The notes under the pieces: generated by a model
The model's database searches: none
What the model saw: only the letters and a program-made list of their open reading frames with translations
Told to the model about the DNA's origin: nothing
Made by a program: the position numbers and the translations under genes
Shown: positions 24,239 to 33,617 of the stretch, piece after piece
How positions within the stretch are numbered: position 1 is the first letter of the stretch
Layout of the letters: every line of letters starts with the position of its first letter
Assembly (NCBI GenBank): GCA_029972135.1
Contig: CP124755.1
Location: 1,798,001 to 1,862,000 of the forward strand
Direction of reading: 5' to 3'
Source of the DNA: Candidatus Thiocaldithrix dubininis
Lineage (GTDB): Bacteria; Pseudomonadota; Gammaproteobacteria; Thiotrichales; Thiotrichaceae
Length of the DNA stretch: 64,000 bases

Positions 24239-24670
24239 ATGGCAAATGACGTTATCGAATATTTATTTTTCACCCGCGCAATGGCAGATGAATTTGCCAA
24301 GGTTTTACAACAGCATAAGCTGGATTATCAAGAACTGAATGAATCGGTACAAGAAGCGATTGTTTTTCAAGTAGATGAAGGGATTGACCAAGCATTGTGG
24401 GATGAATTAGATGAGTTATACGATCAACTCTCTGCCCAAGACCAAGCTTTATTAGAAGATGGCACAGAAGACGAAGGTGCGCGCAGTACAGCGGGTATTT
24501 ACCTCCAACTAATGGACGGGCGGCAAACCGTTGCGCAAGTTGACCCCGATACCGTCAACCGCATTCTAAGCGTATTAAATATGGACGAATTTAATGCGTT
24601 TTTAGAAACCATTGTCCGAAGTGTTGAACAACCCGATGACTCGCCGGTTTGCCAACGCTTGAATGCTTAA
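24239..24670 (+). CDS. Unknown acidic protein following the SDR gene
   Basis: A 143-residue strongly acidic protein (DEGIDQALWDELDELYDQL, EDGTEDEGAR). No signal peptide, no membrane segment. It starts at ATG 24239 after GAGGAGAAG and sits 19 bases after the SDR gene, so the two probably share a transcript. I cannot name a family; the first ~40 residues look like a ferredoxin-like alpha/beta sandwich, and DPDTVNRILSVLNMDEF near residue 100 suggests a small helical segment. Similar short acidic proteins in gammaproteobacteria are annotated as conserved unknowns. Confidence 0.6.
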   Translation: MANDVIEYLFFTRAMADEFAKVLQQHKLDYQELNESVQEAIVFQVDEGIDQALWDELDELYDQLSAQDQALLEDGTEDEGARSTAGIYLQLMDGRQTVAQVDPDTVNRILSVLNMDEFNAFLETIVRSVEQPDDSPVCQRLNA

Positions 24671-24681
24671 CTGAAAAAAGG

Positions 24682-24704
24682 CTGCCCTGTAGGGGCAGTT
24701 CTTC
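24682..24704. terminator. Bidirectional terminator between convergent genes
   Basis: CTGCCC (24682-24687) pairs with GGGCAG (24693-24698), loop TGTAG. Plus-strand 3' side: TTCTTCTT; minus-strand 3' side: CC followed by six T. Suitable for ending both the acidic-protein gene and the HsdR-N gene. Confidence 0.6.
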
Positions 24705-24712
24705 TTATCCAA

Positions 24713-25804
24713 TTATATTTTTTCTATTCTAAGTCCTAATGATAATGCATCACTAATTTCGTGCAATTGGCTAATTTTCTTATCCGTATTAGAATGGGTA
24801 AATATATAAATATTTGGTTCTGCTTGTGACCAAGTATATTGATCTGCACGCATTTTTTTATTTGACACAATAGGGCAGCCATACATTTCAATACCAAGGT
24901 TTTTAACCTTATCGTAACCGATACGACGTATAACCTCTATCATGGTATCAGCAGCCTTCGGGCAACAGATCTGCTCACCACTCTTAAATGTGACTTTAAT
25001 AATAGTTTTTTTTGAATTTTCAGCTATACGGTTAGCAATGTTCTTTTGTTCATTTACTAATTTCGATTTACTTTCTTCAACACCAATTATATGACTGGTT
25101 ATTAATTCAGAATTATGAGTGACATTAATAGCTTGCTCCCGACTAGAAAGTGTATATAAGAATTGAATAATTTGATCTCCTGATGCTCTATAACCACATA
25201 AACTCTCAACTTTTTCTGCAAGAAGTTCAATCAGCATATCATCTTTTTCTTCAATTAACTTCTCCCATGCTATTGGTAAATTAGCTTTAGTTTGTCGTTG
25301 TTTTGATATATTTTTGTAGTCTTTTCTTGCACTCTCTAATGCTTCACCCTTTGAAACGGATTGAAATCCTAAATAGCGTTGAAACCTGAAAGAAGATTCA
25401 TTAATTTCACGTTCAATTAAATCTAATTTATATACTCTTCTTTCCTCATAACTTCCAACTTCTCCAGGTAAATAAAAATGCCACTCTATCCCATCAGTTA
25501 CAATCGCAAATTGTATCCCTGCATGAAAAGCATATTCAAAGAGTTGCTTATCTGCACCAATAATCTTTCCCGGCTGTTTAACTTCAATAAAAATAGTGGG
25601 TTTATTAGATATTCCACATAACGCAAAGTCTACTCTTCGCCCACCAATACTATATTCAGGCATAACTAACTGTGTATCGTATATTGGCCAATGAATAGCT
25701 TGAAGAATTCTCAAAATAATACCTTGAGAAATTGATTGTTCGTTAGGGTATTGATTATTTTTTAATCTTGCTTGAATATCTTCAAGATGTTGCTCTAAAT
25801 TCAT
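24713..25804 (-). CDS. Orphan HsdR N-terminal-domain nuclease-like protein
   Basis: A 363-residue protein. Residues ~20-150 form a type I restriction HsdR N-terminal domain with a PD-(D/E)xK core: E50, then D59 in GGRRVDFAL and E74-x-K76 in IFIEVKQPG. The C-terminal ~100 residues form another domain (KKTIIKVTFKSGEQICCPKA, then ADTMIEVIRRIGYDKVKNLGIE and a THSNTDKK loop) that I know as a frequent partner of this nuclease domain but cannot name. The ORF is clearly more AT-rich than its neighbours and has no hsdM, hsdS or SNF2 ATPase nearby, so it looks acquired and works alone or with distant genes. A defence role is a guess. Confidence 0.7.
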   Translation of the reverse strand: MNLEQHLEDIQARLKNNQYPNEQSISQGIILRILQAIHWPIYDTQLVMPEYSIGGRRVDFALCGISNKPTIFIEVKQPGKIIGADKQLFEYAFHAGIQFAIVTDGIEWHFYLPGEVGSYEERRVYKLDLIEREINESSFRFQRYLGFQSVSKGEALESARKDYKNISKQRQTKANLPIAWEKLIEEKDDMLIELLAEKVESLCGYRASGDQIIQFLYTLSSREQAINVTHNSELITSHIIGVEESKSKLVNEQKNIANRIAENSKKTIIKVTFKSGEQICCPKAADTMIEVIRRIGYDKVKNLGIEMYGCPIVSNKKMRADQYTWSQAEPNIYIFTHSNTDKKISQLHEISDALSLGLRIEKI

Positions 25805-25918
25805 TATTTACCTTAGAAAATTTAAAAATAAAACAAACTTATATAGAACTTTGCTACTATCCAGCAATATTAAATAGATGCAATAAGTAAATAGAGACTT
25901 AACCATACAAAGACTCAT

Positions 25919-25953
25919 AAAAAAATCCCCGTGGCGCACACAGGGATTTTTTG
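25919..25953. terminator. Intrinsic terminator after ppnP
   Basis: ATCCCCGTG (25925-25933) pairs with CACAGGGAT (25939-25947, one G-T) with GCGCA loop, flanked on both sides by A/T runs (six T on the minus strand 3' side). Ends the long minus-strand run. Confidence 0.8.
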
Positions 25954-25964
25954 TTCATAACGTC

Positions 25965-26276
25965 TTAACCAAAATGGCAGACGTAATGCAGATTTTCCAG
26001 CGTTTCAATATCAAATGATGAATTCGCCGCGACATTGAAGGATTCACCGCCTGCGTAGTCCTGCCATTGATCTTGTCCGGCTAAACGTACACGGCAACGC
26101 CCTTGCAATAACTCCATAATTTCAGGCGCGCCGGTATTGAATGTCAGGGTTGAGGGTAAAATCACGCCAACGCTTTTACGTGTGCCATCCGCTAAAATTA
26201 CGGTATGACTGACACATTTGCCATCAAAATACACATTAGCGGTTTTAACCACGCTGACATTATCAAATTGACTCAT
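25965..26276 (-). CDS. ppnP: Pyrimidine/purine nucleoside phosphorylase (PpnP, DUF1255 family)
   Basis: A 103-residue small cupin-fold protein: [21 protein letters not shown], then [31 protein letters not shown] and the C-terminal [27 protein letters not shown]. coli PpnP (YaiE) phosphorolyses adenosine, uridine, cytidine and other nucleosides. Size and motifs match. ATG 26276 follows AAAGGGAT; the 11-residue extension to 26309 is unsupported. It is the last gene of the minus-strand run and ends in the terminator at 25919. Confidence 0.85.
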   Translation of the reverse strand: MSQFDNVSVVKTANVYFDGKCVSHTVILADGTRKSVGVILPSTLTFNTGAPEIMELLQGRCRVRLAGQDQWQDYAGGESFNVAANSSFDIETLENLHYVCHFG

Positions 26277-26292
26277 ACATATCCCTTTGTTG

Positions 26293-27639
26293 TTACGCTT
26301 GACCAGCAATGGTCATTTTATCAATCAGAATTGATCCACTGCGAACAGTACCCCGTTCATCAATATCGTCGGCAATGCCAACAATACCTTTGAACATGTC
26401 TTTTAAATTGCCTGCAATGGTAACTTCTTCGACTGGGTGTTGAATTAAACCATCTTCAATCCAGTAACCTACTGCACCGCGCGAGTAATCACCCGTCATG
26501 GTATTAACGCCAGAGCCAAACAGCTCGGTCACCATTAGCCCCGTGTGCATTTGTTGGATTAAATCGACGAAACTCACGCCGGTATCCGCCACTAAAATAT
26601 TGCTTGCACCGCTGGCGCTGCCGGTGGTTTTCATGCCCAATTTGCGCGCGCTGTAGCTGCCCAAAAAGTACTCTTGCACTACACCGTCTTTCACGATGTC
26701 ACGTTGACGCGGTGCAACTCCTTCAGAGTCATAAGAACGGCTGGCTAAGGCTTGGCGAATGAAGGGATCTTCGTGAATCCGTACAAAATCAGGGAAGACT
26801 TGTTGCCCTAATGAATTCAATAAGAAAGTGGCTTTACGGTATTGTGCACCGCCGCTTAGTGCACCTAGTAATTGCTCAATCAAACCCCGCGCCATGCGTG
26901 GCACGAACAATACAGGCGCTTCTCGGGTGGATAATGACCGCGCATTTAAGCGCCGTACTGCGCGTTGGGCAGCTTCTGCACCCACCGTATCCGGTGAATC
27001 CAATAAGCTAGGCACGCGCGACACGGTATACCAATAATCGCGCTGCATGGAATCGCCATCTTGCGCAATCACCGCACAGCTCATGGAATGGCGGGTACTG
27101 TGGCGAATGCCCATAAAGTCATGCGTATTAGCGTATAAATGCAACCCCGCAAAGCTATCTACACCTGTGCCTTCGCTATTGGTAATACGCTTATCATGCT
27201 CCCGTGCGGTATTTTCCGCTTGTAATGCCATTTCAATCGCGTATTCGGCATCTAATTCCCAAGGATGATATAAATCCAATTTAGGGAATTCTTTCGCCAT
27301 ATCCGCAGCATCGGCTAAGCCATTAAATTCATCTTCGGATGTATGGCGTGCAATTTGGCAAGCGGCTTCTAACGCATCTTCCAAGGCTTTTTTGGAAAAA
27401 TCACCTGTCGAAGCCACACCCTTACGATGCCCAAAAAATACGGTAATATTTAAAGTTTGGTCATTATGGTGTTGCAGTTTATCCACCGCCCCCATACGCA
27501 CTTCGACCGATAAACCTGTGCCTTTATCAATGTCTACTTCTGCGCTACTTGCGCCTTTGGCTTGTGCCAATTCTAACAAATGTTCCGCAATACCTTGGTA
27601 TTCAGTCGCAAGGTCAATGCGATTATCTAATGCGATCAT
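26293..27639 (-). CDS. pmbA: Metalloprotease subunit PmbA/TldE
   Basis: A 448-residue TldE/PmbA. It lacks the HExxxH metal site itself and pairs with TldD to form the TldD/TldE protease, whose active site sits in TldD. The beta-rich N-terminal third and the C-terminal region are family-like: [50 protein letters not shown], and [20 protein letters not shown] followed by [22 protein letters not shown]. It degrades or matures small peptides (microcin B17, CcdA). It follows tldD by 28 bases on the same strand, and ATG 27639 has TTAGGAATT before it. Confidence 0.93.
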   Translation of the reverse strand: MIALDNRIDLATEYQGIAEHLLELAQAKGASSAEVDIDKGTGLSVEVRMGAVDKLQHHNDQTLNITVFFGHRKGVASTGDFSKKALEDALEAACQIARHTSEDEFNGLADAADMAKEFPKLDLYHPWELDAEYAIEMALQAENTAREHDKRITNSEGTGVDSFAGLHLYANTHDFMGIRHSTRHSMSCAVIAQDGDSMQRDYWYTVSRVPSLLDSPDTVGAEAAQRAVRRLNARSLSTREAPVLFVPRMARGLIEQLLGALSGGAQYRKATFLLNSLGQQVFPDFVRIHEDPFIRQALASRSYDSEGVAPRQRDIVKDGVVQEYFLGSYSARKLGMKTTGSASGASNILVADTGVSFVDLIQQMHTGLMVTELFGSGVNTMTGDYSRGAVGYWIEDGLIQHPVEEVTIAGNLKDMFKGIVGIADDIDERGTVRSGSILIDKMTIAGQA

Positions 27640-27667
27640 GCTAGTAATTCCTAATCGTTAAAATAAT

Positions 27668-29116
27668 CTAGCCTGTGGTTGTGCCGCCAACGGTTAAACC
27701 GTCTACGCGTAAGGTAGGTTGCCCTACGCCTACGGGAACGCTTTGCCCGTCTTTACCGCATACGCCCACGCCCGTATCCAATTGCAGGTCATTGCCGACC
27801 ATACTGACACGGGTTAATACATCCGGGCCATTGCCGATTAACGTAGCATTTTTTATAGGTTTGCCTAATTTACCATTTTCAATGTGATAGGCTTCAGACG
27901 CTGAAAACACAAACTTACCGGAGGTAATATCCACTTGCCCGCCGGAGAAATTCACGGCATAAATGCCCTTTTCCACCGAAGCAATAATGTCTTCGGGCTT
28001 ATGTTCACCCGCTTGCATATACGTGTTGGTCATACGCGGCATGGGTAAATGCGCATAGGATTGACGGCGACCGTTGCCGGTAGACGCGACCCCCATTAAT
28101 GCCGCATTTTGCCGATCAAAGATATAGCCTTTCAAAATACCGTCTTCAATTAACGTAGTGCATTGCGTTTGCACGCCTTCATCATCTACCGATAATGAAC
28201 CGCGACGATTGTCTAATGTACCGTCATCTACTACCGTAATACCTTTGGCTGCGACCTGTTCGCCCATGCGTCCGGCAAATGCCGATGTACCTTTACGGTT
28301 AAAGTCACCTTCTAAACCGTGACCAATCGCTTCATGTAGCAATACACCCGGCCAACCATTGCCTAATACCACAGTAGTGCTACCAGCCGGTGCAGGCTCA
28401 GCGTCTAAGTTAATTAAGGCTTTGCGCACCGCTTCCTCAGCATATTCAGCGGCTTGGTTGTGTTGCAAGAAATGATCTAAAGCAAAACGACCACCACCGC
28501 CCGCGCTGGCGCTTTCCATTTGCCCATTACGTTCCACAATCACGGAAATATTAGTACGCACCAATGGGCGTATATCTGCAGTCATGCGCCCAGATTCATC
28601 CATAATTAGAATGATTTCATGCACCGCTACCATATTTGCCATGACTTGCTGTACATAAGGGCTAGCGGCACGCGCAATTCGATCCATATCATGCAAAAAT
28701 GCAATTTTGTCTTGCTCAGATAAGGAAACTAGCGGGTCAACCGCTTGATATAACCGACGTTTTGGTTCGTTTACTTGCCAAGCTTGTACGCTACCGGATT
28801 TACCAGATTTACTAATCGCACTGGCGGCTTTCGCTGATGCCATTAAGGCATTCAAGCTAATTTCACCGCTATACGCAAAGCCGGTTTGCTCACCCGCCAC
28901 TGCCCGTACACCCACACCTTGTTCAATGCTATACGAGCCGCTTTTAATAATACCCTCTTCTAAACCCCAACCCTCAAAGCGCACCGATTGAAAATACAAA
29001 TCGGCTAAGGTGGTGTCCGAATTCACCAAAACACCCATGACTTGTTGTAATTGTTCTAGTGTCAAATGATTGGTTTGCAGGAATGTTGCCTGCGCTAAAT
29101 CCATAAATTGATTCAT
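27668..29116 (-). CDS. tldD: Metalloprotease TldD
   Basis: A 482-residue TldD with the zinc-binding HEAIGHGLEGDFNR (HExxxH) at about residue 260. It is followed by KGTSAFAGRMGEQVAAKG and, further on, DGILKGYIFDRQNAALMGV and RMTNTYMQAGEHKPEDI. It forms a heterodimeric peptidase with PmbA, encoded just downstream. The start is ATG 29116, with AGGG six bases above it; ATG 29122 two codons earlier is possible but has the ribosome site too close. It follows the nitrilase-like gene by 41 bases. Confidence 0.93.
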   Translation of the reverse strand: MNQFMDLAQATFLQTNHLTLEQLQQVMGVLVNSDTTLADLYFQSVRFEGWGLEEGIIKSGSYSIEQGVGVRAVAGEQTGFAYSGEISLNALMASAKAASAISKSGKSGSVQAWQVNEPKRRLYQAVDPLVSLSEQDKIAFLHDMDRIARAASPYVQQVMANMVAVHEIILIMDESGRMTADIRPLVRTNISVIVERNGQMESASAGGGGRFALDHFLQHNQAAEYAEEAVRKALINLDAEPAPAGSTTVVLGNGWPGVLLHEAIGHGLEGDFNRKGTSAFAGRMGEQVAAKGITVVDDGTLDNRRGSLSVDDEGVQTQCTTLIEDGILKGYIFDRQNAALMGVASTGNGRRQSYAHLPMPRMTNTYMQAGEHKPEDIIASVEKGIYAVNFSGGQVDITSGKFVFSASEAYHIENGKLGKPIKNATLIGNGPDVLTRVSMVGNDLQLDTGVGVCGKDGQSVPVGVGQPTLRVDGLTVGGTTTG

Positions 29117-29157
29117 ATACATCCCTAAATTAAGGTGGTGGTCAATTTTACTTGTGT

Positions 29158-29994
29158 TTACCCACGCATGCGTTCAGGTGAACAACGATGTGATAACACC
29201 GGAAACGTTTTACGTTGCTGTTCAAGACCGGCTAAATCAAGGCTGGCGGTCACAATACCCGCGCCTTTTTCTCGCATATTTAAGATATTGCCCCAGTAAT
29301 CTACCACCATACTATGACCATACGTGGTACGACCGTTCACATGATAACCACCTTGCGCGGCCGCCACGACATAACATAAATTTTCAATGGCACGCGCCCG
29401 TAATAATACCTCCCAATGCGCCTTACCCGTAATTTCGGTAAAGGCGGAAGGTACAACAAGAATTTGTGCGCCTGCTTCAGATAAACGCCGGTAGAGTTCG
29501 GGAAAACGTAAGTCATAACATACAGACATGCCTAAACGCCCAAATGGTGTATCCACCACCACTGGCTGTGTACCCGGTTTAGTGGCAGCGCTTTCGGTGT
29601 AGGTATCACGGTTCTCGCCAACCATTGCATCGAATAGGTGAATTTTGTCATAGCGAGCAACCACTTCACCCTGCGCATTGTACAAGAATGAAGTCGCGTA
29701 GGCATGATCTGGATCATCAGAACGAATCGGAATTGTCCCCGCGACAATCCAGACTTTATATTTCTGGGCTTGCTGCTGTAAGAATTGCTGAATGGGTCCA
29801 TCCCCTGCGGTTTCGGCAATGGCTAGGCGTTCTTGCTCTTGTTTACCCATTAGCACAAAGGTTTCCGGCAATACCACCATCTCCGCGCCTTGTGCCGCTG
29901 CTTCTTTAATTAAACGCCCTGCTTCCATTAAATTCGCTTGTAATTGCGGGCCAGATGCCATTTGTAGGGCAGCAATTTTGGGTAATGCGCTCAT
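29158..29994 (-). CDS. Carbon-nitrogen hydrolase (nitrilase/omega-amidase, Nit2-like)
   Basis: A 278-residue enzyme with the nitrilase-superfamily triad: E44 in VVLPETFVLMG, K117 in RYDKIHLFD and C159 in GMSVCYDLRFPE. It hydrolyses amides such as 2-oxoglutaramate or deaminated glutathione (Nit1/Nit2 type) in metabolite repair. The position between yhdP and tldD is conserved in many gammaproteobacteria. The start ATG 29994 has a strong GAAGGAGAA site. Motifs are complete, so it should be active, but the natural substrate (oxoglutaramate or dGSH) cannot be chosen from sequence alone. Confidence 0.88.
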   Translation of the reverse strand: MSALPKIAALQMASGPQLQANLMEAGRLIKEAAAQGAEMVVLPETFVLMGKQEQERLAIAETAGDGPIQQFLQQQAQKYKVWIVAGTIPIRSDDPDHAYATSFLYNAQGEVVARYDKIHLFDAMVGENRDTYTESAATKPGTQPVVVDTPFGRLGMSVCYDLRFPELYRRLSEAGAQILVVPSAFTEITGKAHWEVLLRARAIENLCYVVAAAQGGYHVNGRTTYGHSMVVDYWGNILNMREKGAGIVTASLDLAGLEQQRKTFPVLSHRCSPERMRG

Positions 29995-30086
29995 AATTCT
30001 CCTTCACTCTCCTTATAAAGCACAGTTGCATTGTTGACCGCGACGTTAAAAACATCAACCCAGTCCGGACAATATAAGCTGTTTTT

Positions 30087-33000
30087 TCAGCGCTTCGGCA
30101 AGCCATTGAGCATATGCATACACTGCGGCGCGTATAATTGTGAATCCAAATCGCTACAAAAGTCGCTAGTGGTCGTTTGGGAATTCAGCGGAAATAAGCG
30201 AACTACTGGGCTAGATAATGCGCCCGAAACCTGTAAGTTTACGCGCACAGGGCTGTGTAACTTGGCTTGTAAATTGGGCTTGGCGATTTGACTGGCTGCC
30301 AATCCTACCCCACCACCGCCTACCCCACCCAATGCCCCGCCTAATAAAGGTAAAGCTAAACGCCAATCGGGCAATATTGCCAGTTTTGCATCTAACATTT
30401 GTTTAACCAAATCCAATTCGCCTTGCAAACTTACTAATAATGCCGCAGTTTTTATATATAAATTTTGCGTATTCACCTTACCTTGTTGCAGCGTCAAATC
30501 AGCTTGAATTTCATCGAAACGTAAACCTTGCGTCTTATAATCTGCAAAGCCGGTTTTTAACTGACTAGGTAAGTGTGACCAGTCTAATAAACCCAACCAA
30601 CGTACTTTATTTAAACTACTCGCCGTTAGCTTGCCATTTGCCACTGTTATATGCGCGTTACCTGCTAACTTATCTAAGGCAAACTCCCAAGGATTGGCTA
30701 ACCATTGTAAATTTACATGCGCTTTTAATGCACCTTGAATTGGAGCAGGTTTATCCATAATACTGGCTAGTTCATTGACTTGTAAGTCACCGCTTAAACG
30801 AGTAAAAGTTTGTTTGCCAACCTGCCAACTACCTTGCTGACTGCTAAACTGCCAAGAATCGGTTAATGCTATCAGCCTTTTTAAATTAAGCTGTTTAGCT
30901 TGTTTAGTGATTTCTAAAATCAGTTGCTTAAACTTCAAATCTGTATATTGACAGTCACGACAATAAATTTGCAATGCGGGAATTTGAGCTAAATCCACAG
31001 ACCTATCAAATTTATCGTTAGGTATTTTAACTTGCGCCAACAGCTTATTAAAATTAATACCCTGTAAATCTAGTTTTAGCAAACCTGCCCCCATCGCTTG
31101 CCATGCGCCACTTACAGACGCTTTAATCGAGTGGTTGATTAAACTGGCTTGTAGGGTTTTATCACTGCTCACCGTTAACTGCGCTTGACCTAAATCTTGA
31201 TTGGCTAGTTGTAAATGCTGAATAGCCACGTCTATCCAAACGGGTAAGTCAAACGTGGTTGGCTGCTTGACTTGTGACGCAAATTTAAAACCCAATAGAT
31301 TTAAAATATTAAGCTCAGCTAATTGCCCTTTAATCAATAAACCTTCATTCGGCAAAGCGACGGTTTCATTCAAGCCCACGCTAATCGCTGCCCGTTGCGT
31401 GCTTTGTCTGGGAATTAAAGCCTGTATAGCTAACCACTGATTTAAATTAGCCTGTAGTTGCCAAGCTTTATTGGCGGCAAATGGAATCTGTAAATCTAGA
31501 TTAAACAATTGACTAGTTTTGGCGGCTTTAGCCAATGGTGCTGGTAAATCAATGGCAACACCTTGCAAATCACTGACTGCATGAATCGCTAAATTAGCGT
31601 TTTGTTTGCTTTCATTGGTATTAAAACTAGGTAAATTAATATAAACCTTTACACCAGTCTGCCCTGTGAAATAGGGTTCTAAAAATTGCAAGGCTTCCGG
31701 CAAATAAGCGATAACTGTATTTTGTTGTGTTAAAGCAATTTGAATTTTTTTACGAGCTTTATCAGTCTGCGCATTTAGTTGGATAGCTTGTCCACGATAA
31801 CGACCGGTTATATTCTCTGCTGTCACACCAATTTGATCAAACTTAACTAAGCCCGATAAATCACTAAAACTTTGATTATATTCGGGCAAACTAAAAGCAT
31901 CTTTATTTAAGGTTAACTGACCTAAAACACTTACACCTTTTTTAACAAACACGGGCTTATCTAACGGCACCTCTATTTTAATAGTTAAGACTGAATTCCC
32001 CTTAAATTGGGCAATTTGCATAAAATCTCGTAAATGCTTACCAATGGGTGCGGCTTGTAAATAGTCCAGATGCCCTTTTAAACTGCCTTTAGTATTTAAA
32101 TCTAGCAATAGATGACTTTCCCCCAACATATCGGGAATATCCACCGTGCCGGAAGTGACATCCAATTCCATAATTTTCGCACTGGTAACTTTGCCGCTCA
32201 TACCCGCATTATGAAAGCGTAATTCGCCTTTAACTTGTTTAGCAACCGGCCAATCCGGTTGATAAGCTAAAATCCCCTGTTCCACATCAAAGCGAATATC
32301 AAACACGCCGGGCTTATGCGTGAAAGGAAAATCACTAGGGTCACCTTGTAAAATAAATTCACCGCGTGGTACATAACCCTGCACAATCGCCGTTTTTAAC
32401 CATGCTTCTGTACCATCAATAATAATCGAAGGAATATATTGCCGCACATTATCCACTGTACGATTGGTAGCAAATTGCATGGCTAAATCAATATAAGGTT
32501 TTTGGTTATCTTTAATTAAATACTGCCCTGTACCTTGCGCCCGTGCATCTCGATTACTTAGCTGTAAATCCTTTAAATTGACTTGCCAACCTTGCGGGGT
32601 ACGCTGCCAATTTAACAAAGCTTGCAATTTATCCAATTGAATCGGCTTTTCAAACCATTGCGGATAATTAACAGCACCTTGTTGTATTAAAGCTTTAACT
32701 TCGCCCGCGTCATTACTGGCTTTAAACTCTAACGTTAAGGGGGCAATTGCTGGTAAGCTTTTTGTGCCACTGAATACCGCATGGGTTAAACTGCCTTCGG
32801 CATTAAATTGTGGCGTGCGTTGTGGTTCAAGTTGAATATGTGCATCGAATATTAAACCGCCACGCTTAAAACCTAATTGAGCTAAGCGCGGATGCGGCAG
32901 CGCTTCTAAATGTTGAATTGTGGCAGCCGCATGAATCTGCCCTTGCCATTCACCCGCTTGTTGTCGCAAATTCGCATCAATAATTAACTGCTTGCCAATA

Positions 33001-33617
33001 TCAGCGGGGAAATCTGTTTGGGCTTGCAATAACACAGTGTTATCACTGAATTCGCCCATGAAATGCGTATTATCTAAGGTAAGTTCATGCCCTTTTGCAC
33101 CTTGCCAATGCACTATTCCGTTTTTGACTTGCACACGAATCGGGCTTTGCCGCGTGGTATTAATCAACGATTTTTGCTGACCGGGCAGCGGAAATTCTAG
33201 CCCTTTCACATCAGGAATATCTTTGCCTTGGCGTAAAACTAATTCAACACCCTCAACGCTGACTAAACTGGGCTGCGGCTGCAAAGTCCGCAAGCTTTCT
33301 TGCCAATCAAAGTCCAGCGTTAATTTTTTAATATGAATTGGGCTATCACCATTAGCTTCAATTAAATGCACGCCTTCTAATGACCAAGTAGGCGCACCGT
33401 CACCGTGATTCACGCGAATTTTGTCAATTTTGACCTGATTGCCAACATAAGATGAAACTTCACGTTCAATCAGCCACTTATAATCATCAATCGCGGGTAG
33501 CCAATATAGCAACAAGCCAATAATGGCAATTAATAGAACAAAGGTATTAAAAACTAAGGCAAGAATTTCATGGGTTAAACTTAACCAAAACCCATGCCGT
33601 TTTCTACAAAAGAACAA
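30087..33617 (-). CDS. yhdP: YhdP-family AsmA-like lipid transporter
   Basis: A 1176-residue protein with one N-terminal membrane helix (FNTFVLLIAIIGLLLYWLPAI). The rest is a long periplasmic body of repeating beta-strand units with the AsmA/DUF3971 character and a C-terminal AsmA region ending in ALSSPVVRLFPLNSQ. In E. coli YhdP works with TamB and YdbH to carry phospholipids across the periplasm to the outer membrane. The start is unusual: the only sensible start is TTG 33617, which overlaps the 3' end of rng by 14 bases, with no strong ribosome site, so translational coupling is likely. Length and shape are normal for YhdP. Confidence 0.88.
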   Translation of the reverse strand: MFFCRKRHGFWLSLTHEILALVFNTFVLLIAIIGLLLYWLPAIDDYKWLIEREVSSYVGNQVKIDKIRVNHGDGAPTWSLEGVHLIEANGDSPIHIKKLTLDFDWQESLRTLQPQPSLVSVEGVELVLRQGKDIPDVKGLEFPLPGQQKSLINTTRQSPIRVQVKNGIVHWQGAKGHELTLDNTHFMGEFSDNTVLLQAQTDFPADIGKQLIIDANLRQQAGEWQGQIHAAATIQHLEALPHPRLAQLGFKRGGLIFDAHIQLEPQRTPQFNAEGSLTHAVFSGTKSLPAIAPLTLEFKASNDAGEVKALIQQGAVNYPQWFEKPIQLDKLQALLNWQRTPQGWQVNLKDLQLSNRDARAQGTGQYLIKDNQKPYIDLAMQFATNRTVDNVRQYIPSIIIDGTEAWLKTAIVQGYVPRGEFILQGDPSDFPFTHKPGVFDIRFDVEQGILAYQPDWPVAKQVKGELRFHNAGMSGKVTSAKIMELDVTSGTVDIPDMLGESHLLLDLNTKGSLKGHLDYLQAAPIGKHLRDFMQIAQFKGNSVLTIKIEVPLDKPVFVKKGVSVLGQLTLNKDAFSLPEYNQSFSDLSGLVKFDQIGVTAENITGRYRGQAIQLNAQTDKARKKIQIALTQQNTVIAYLPEALQFLEPYFTGQTGVKVYINLPSFNTNESKQNANLAIHAVSDLQGVAIDLPAPLAKAAKTSQLFNLDLQIPFAANKAWQLQANLNQWLAIQALIPRQSTQRAAISVGLNETVALPNEGLLIKGQLAELNILNLLGFKFASQVKQPTTFDLPVWIDVAIQHLQLANQDLGQAQLTVSSDKTLQASLINHSIKASVSGAWQAMGAGLLKLDLQGINFNKLLAQVKIPNDKFDRSVDLAQIPALQIYCRDCQYTDLKFKQLILEITKQAKQLNLKRLIALTDSWQFSSQQGSWQVGKQTFTRLSGDLQVNELASIMDKPAPIQGALKAHVNLQWLANPWEFALDKLAGNAHITVANGKLTASSLNKVRWLGLLDWSHLPSQLKTGFADYKTQGLRFDEIQADLTLQQGKVNTQNLYIKTAALLVSLQGELDLVKQMLDAKLAILPDWRLALPLLGGALGGVGGGGVGLAASQIAKPNLQAKLHSPVRVNLQVSGALSSPVVRLFPLNSQTTTSDFCSDLDSQLYAPQCMHMLNGLPKR

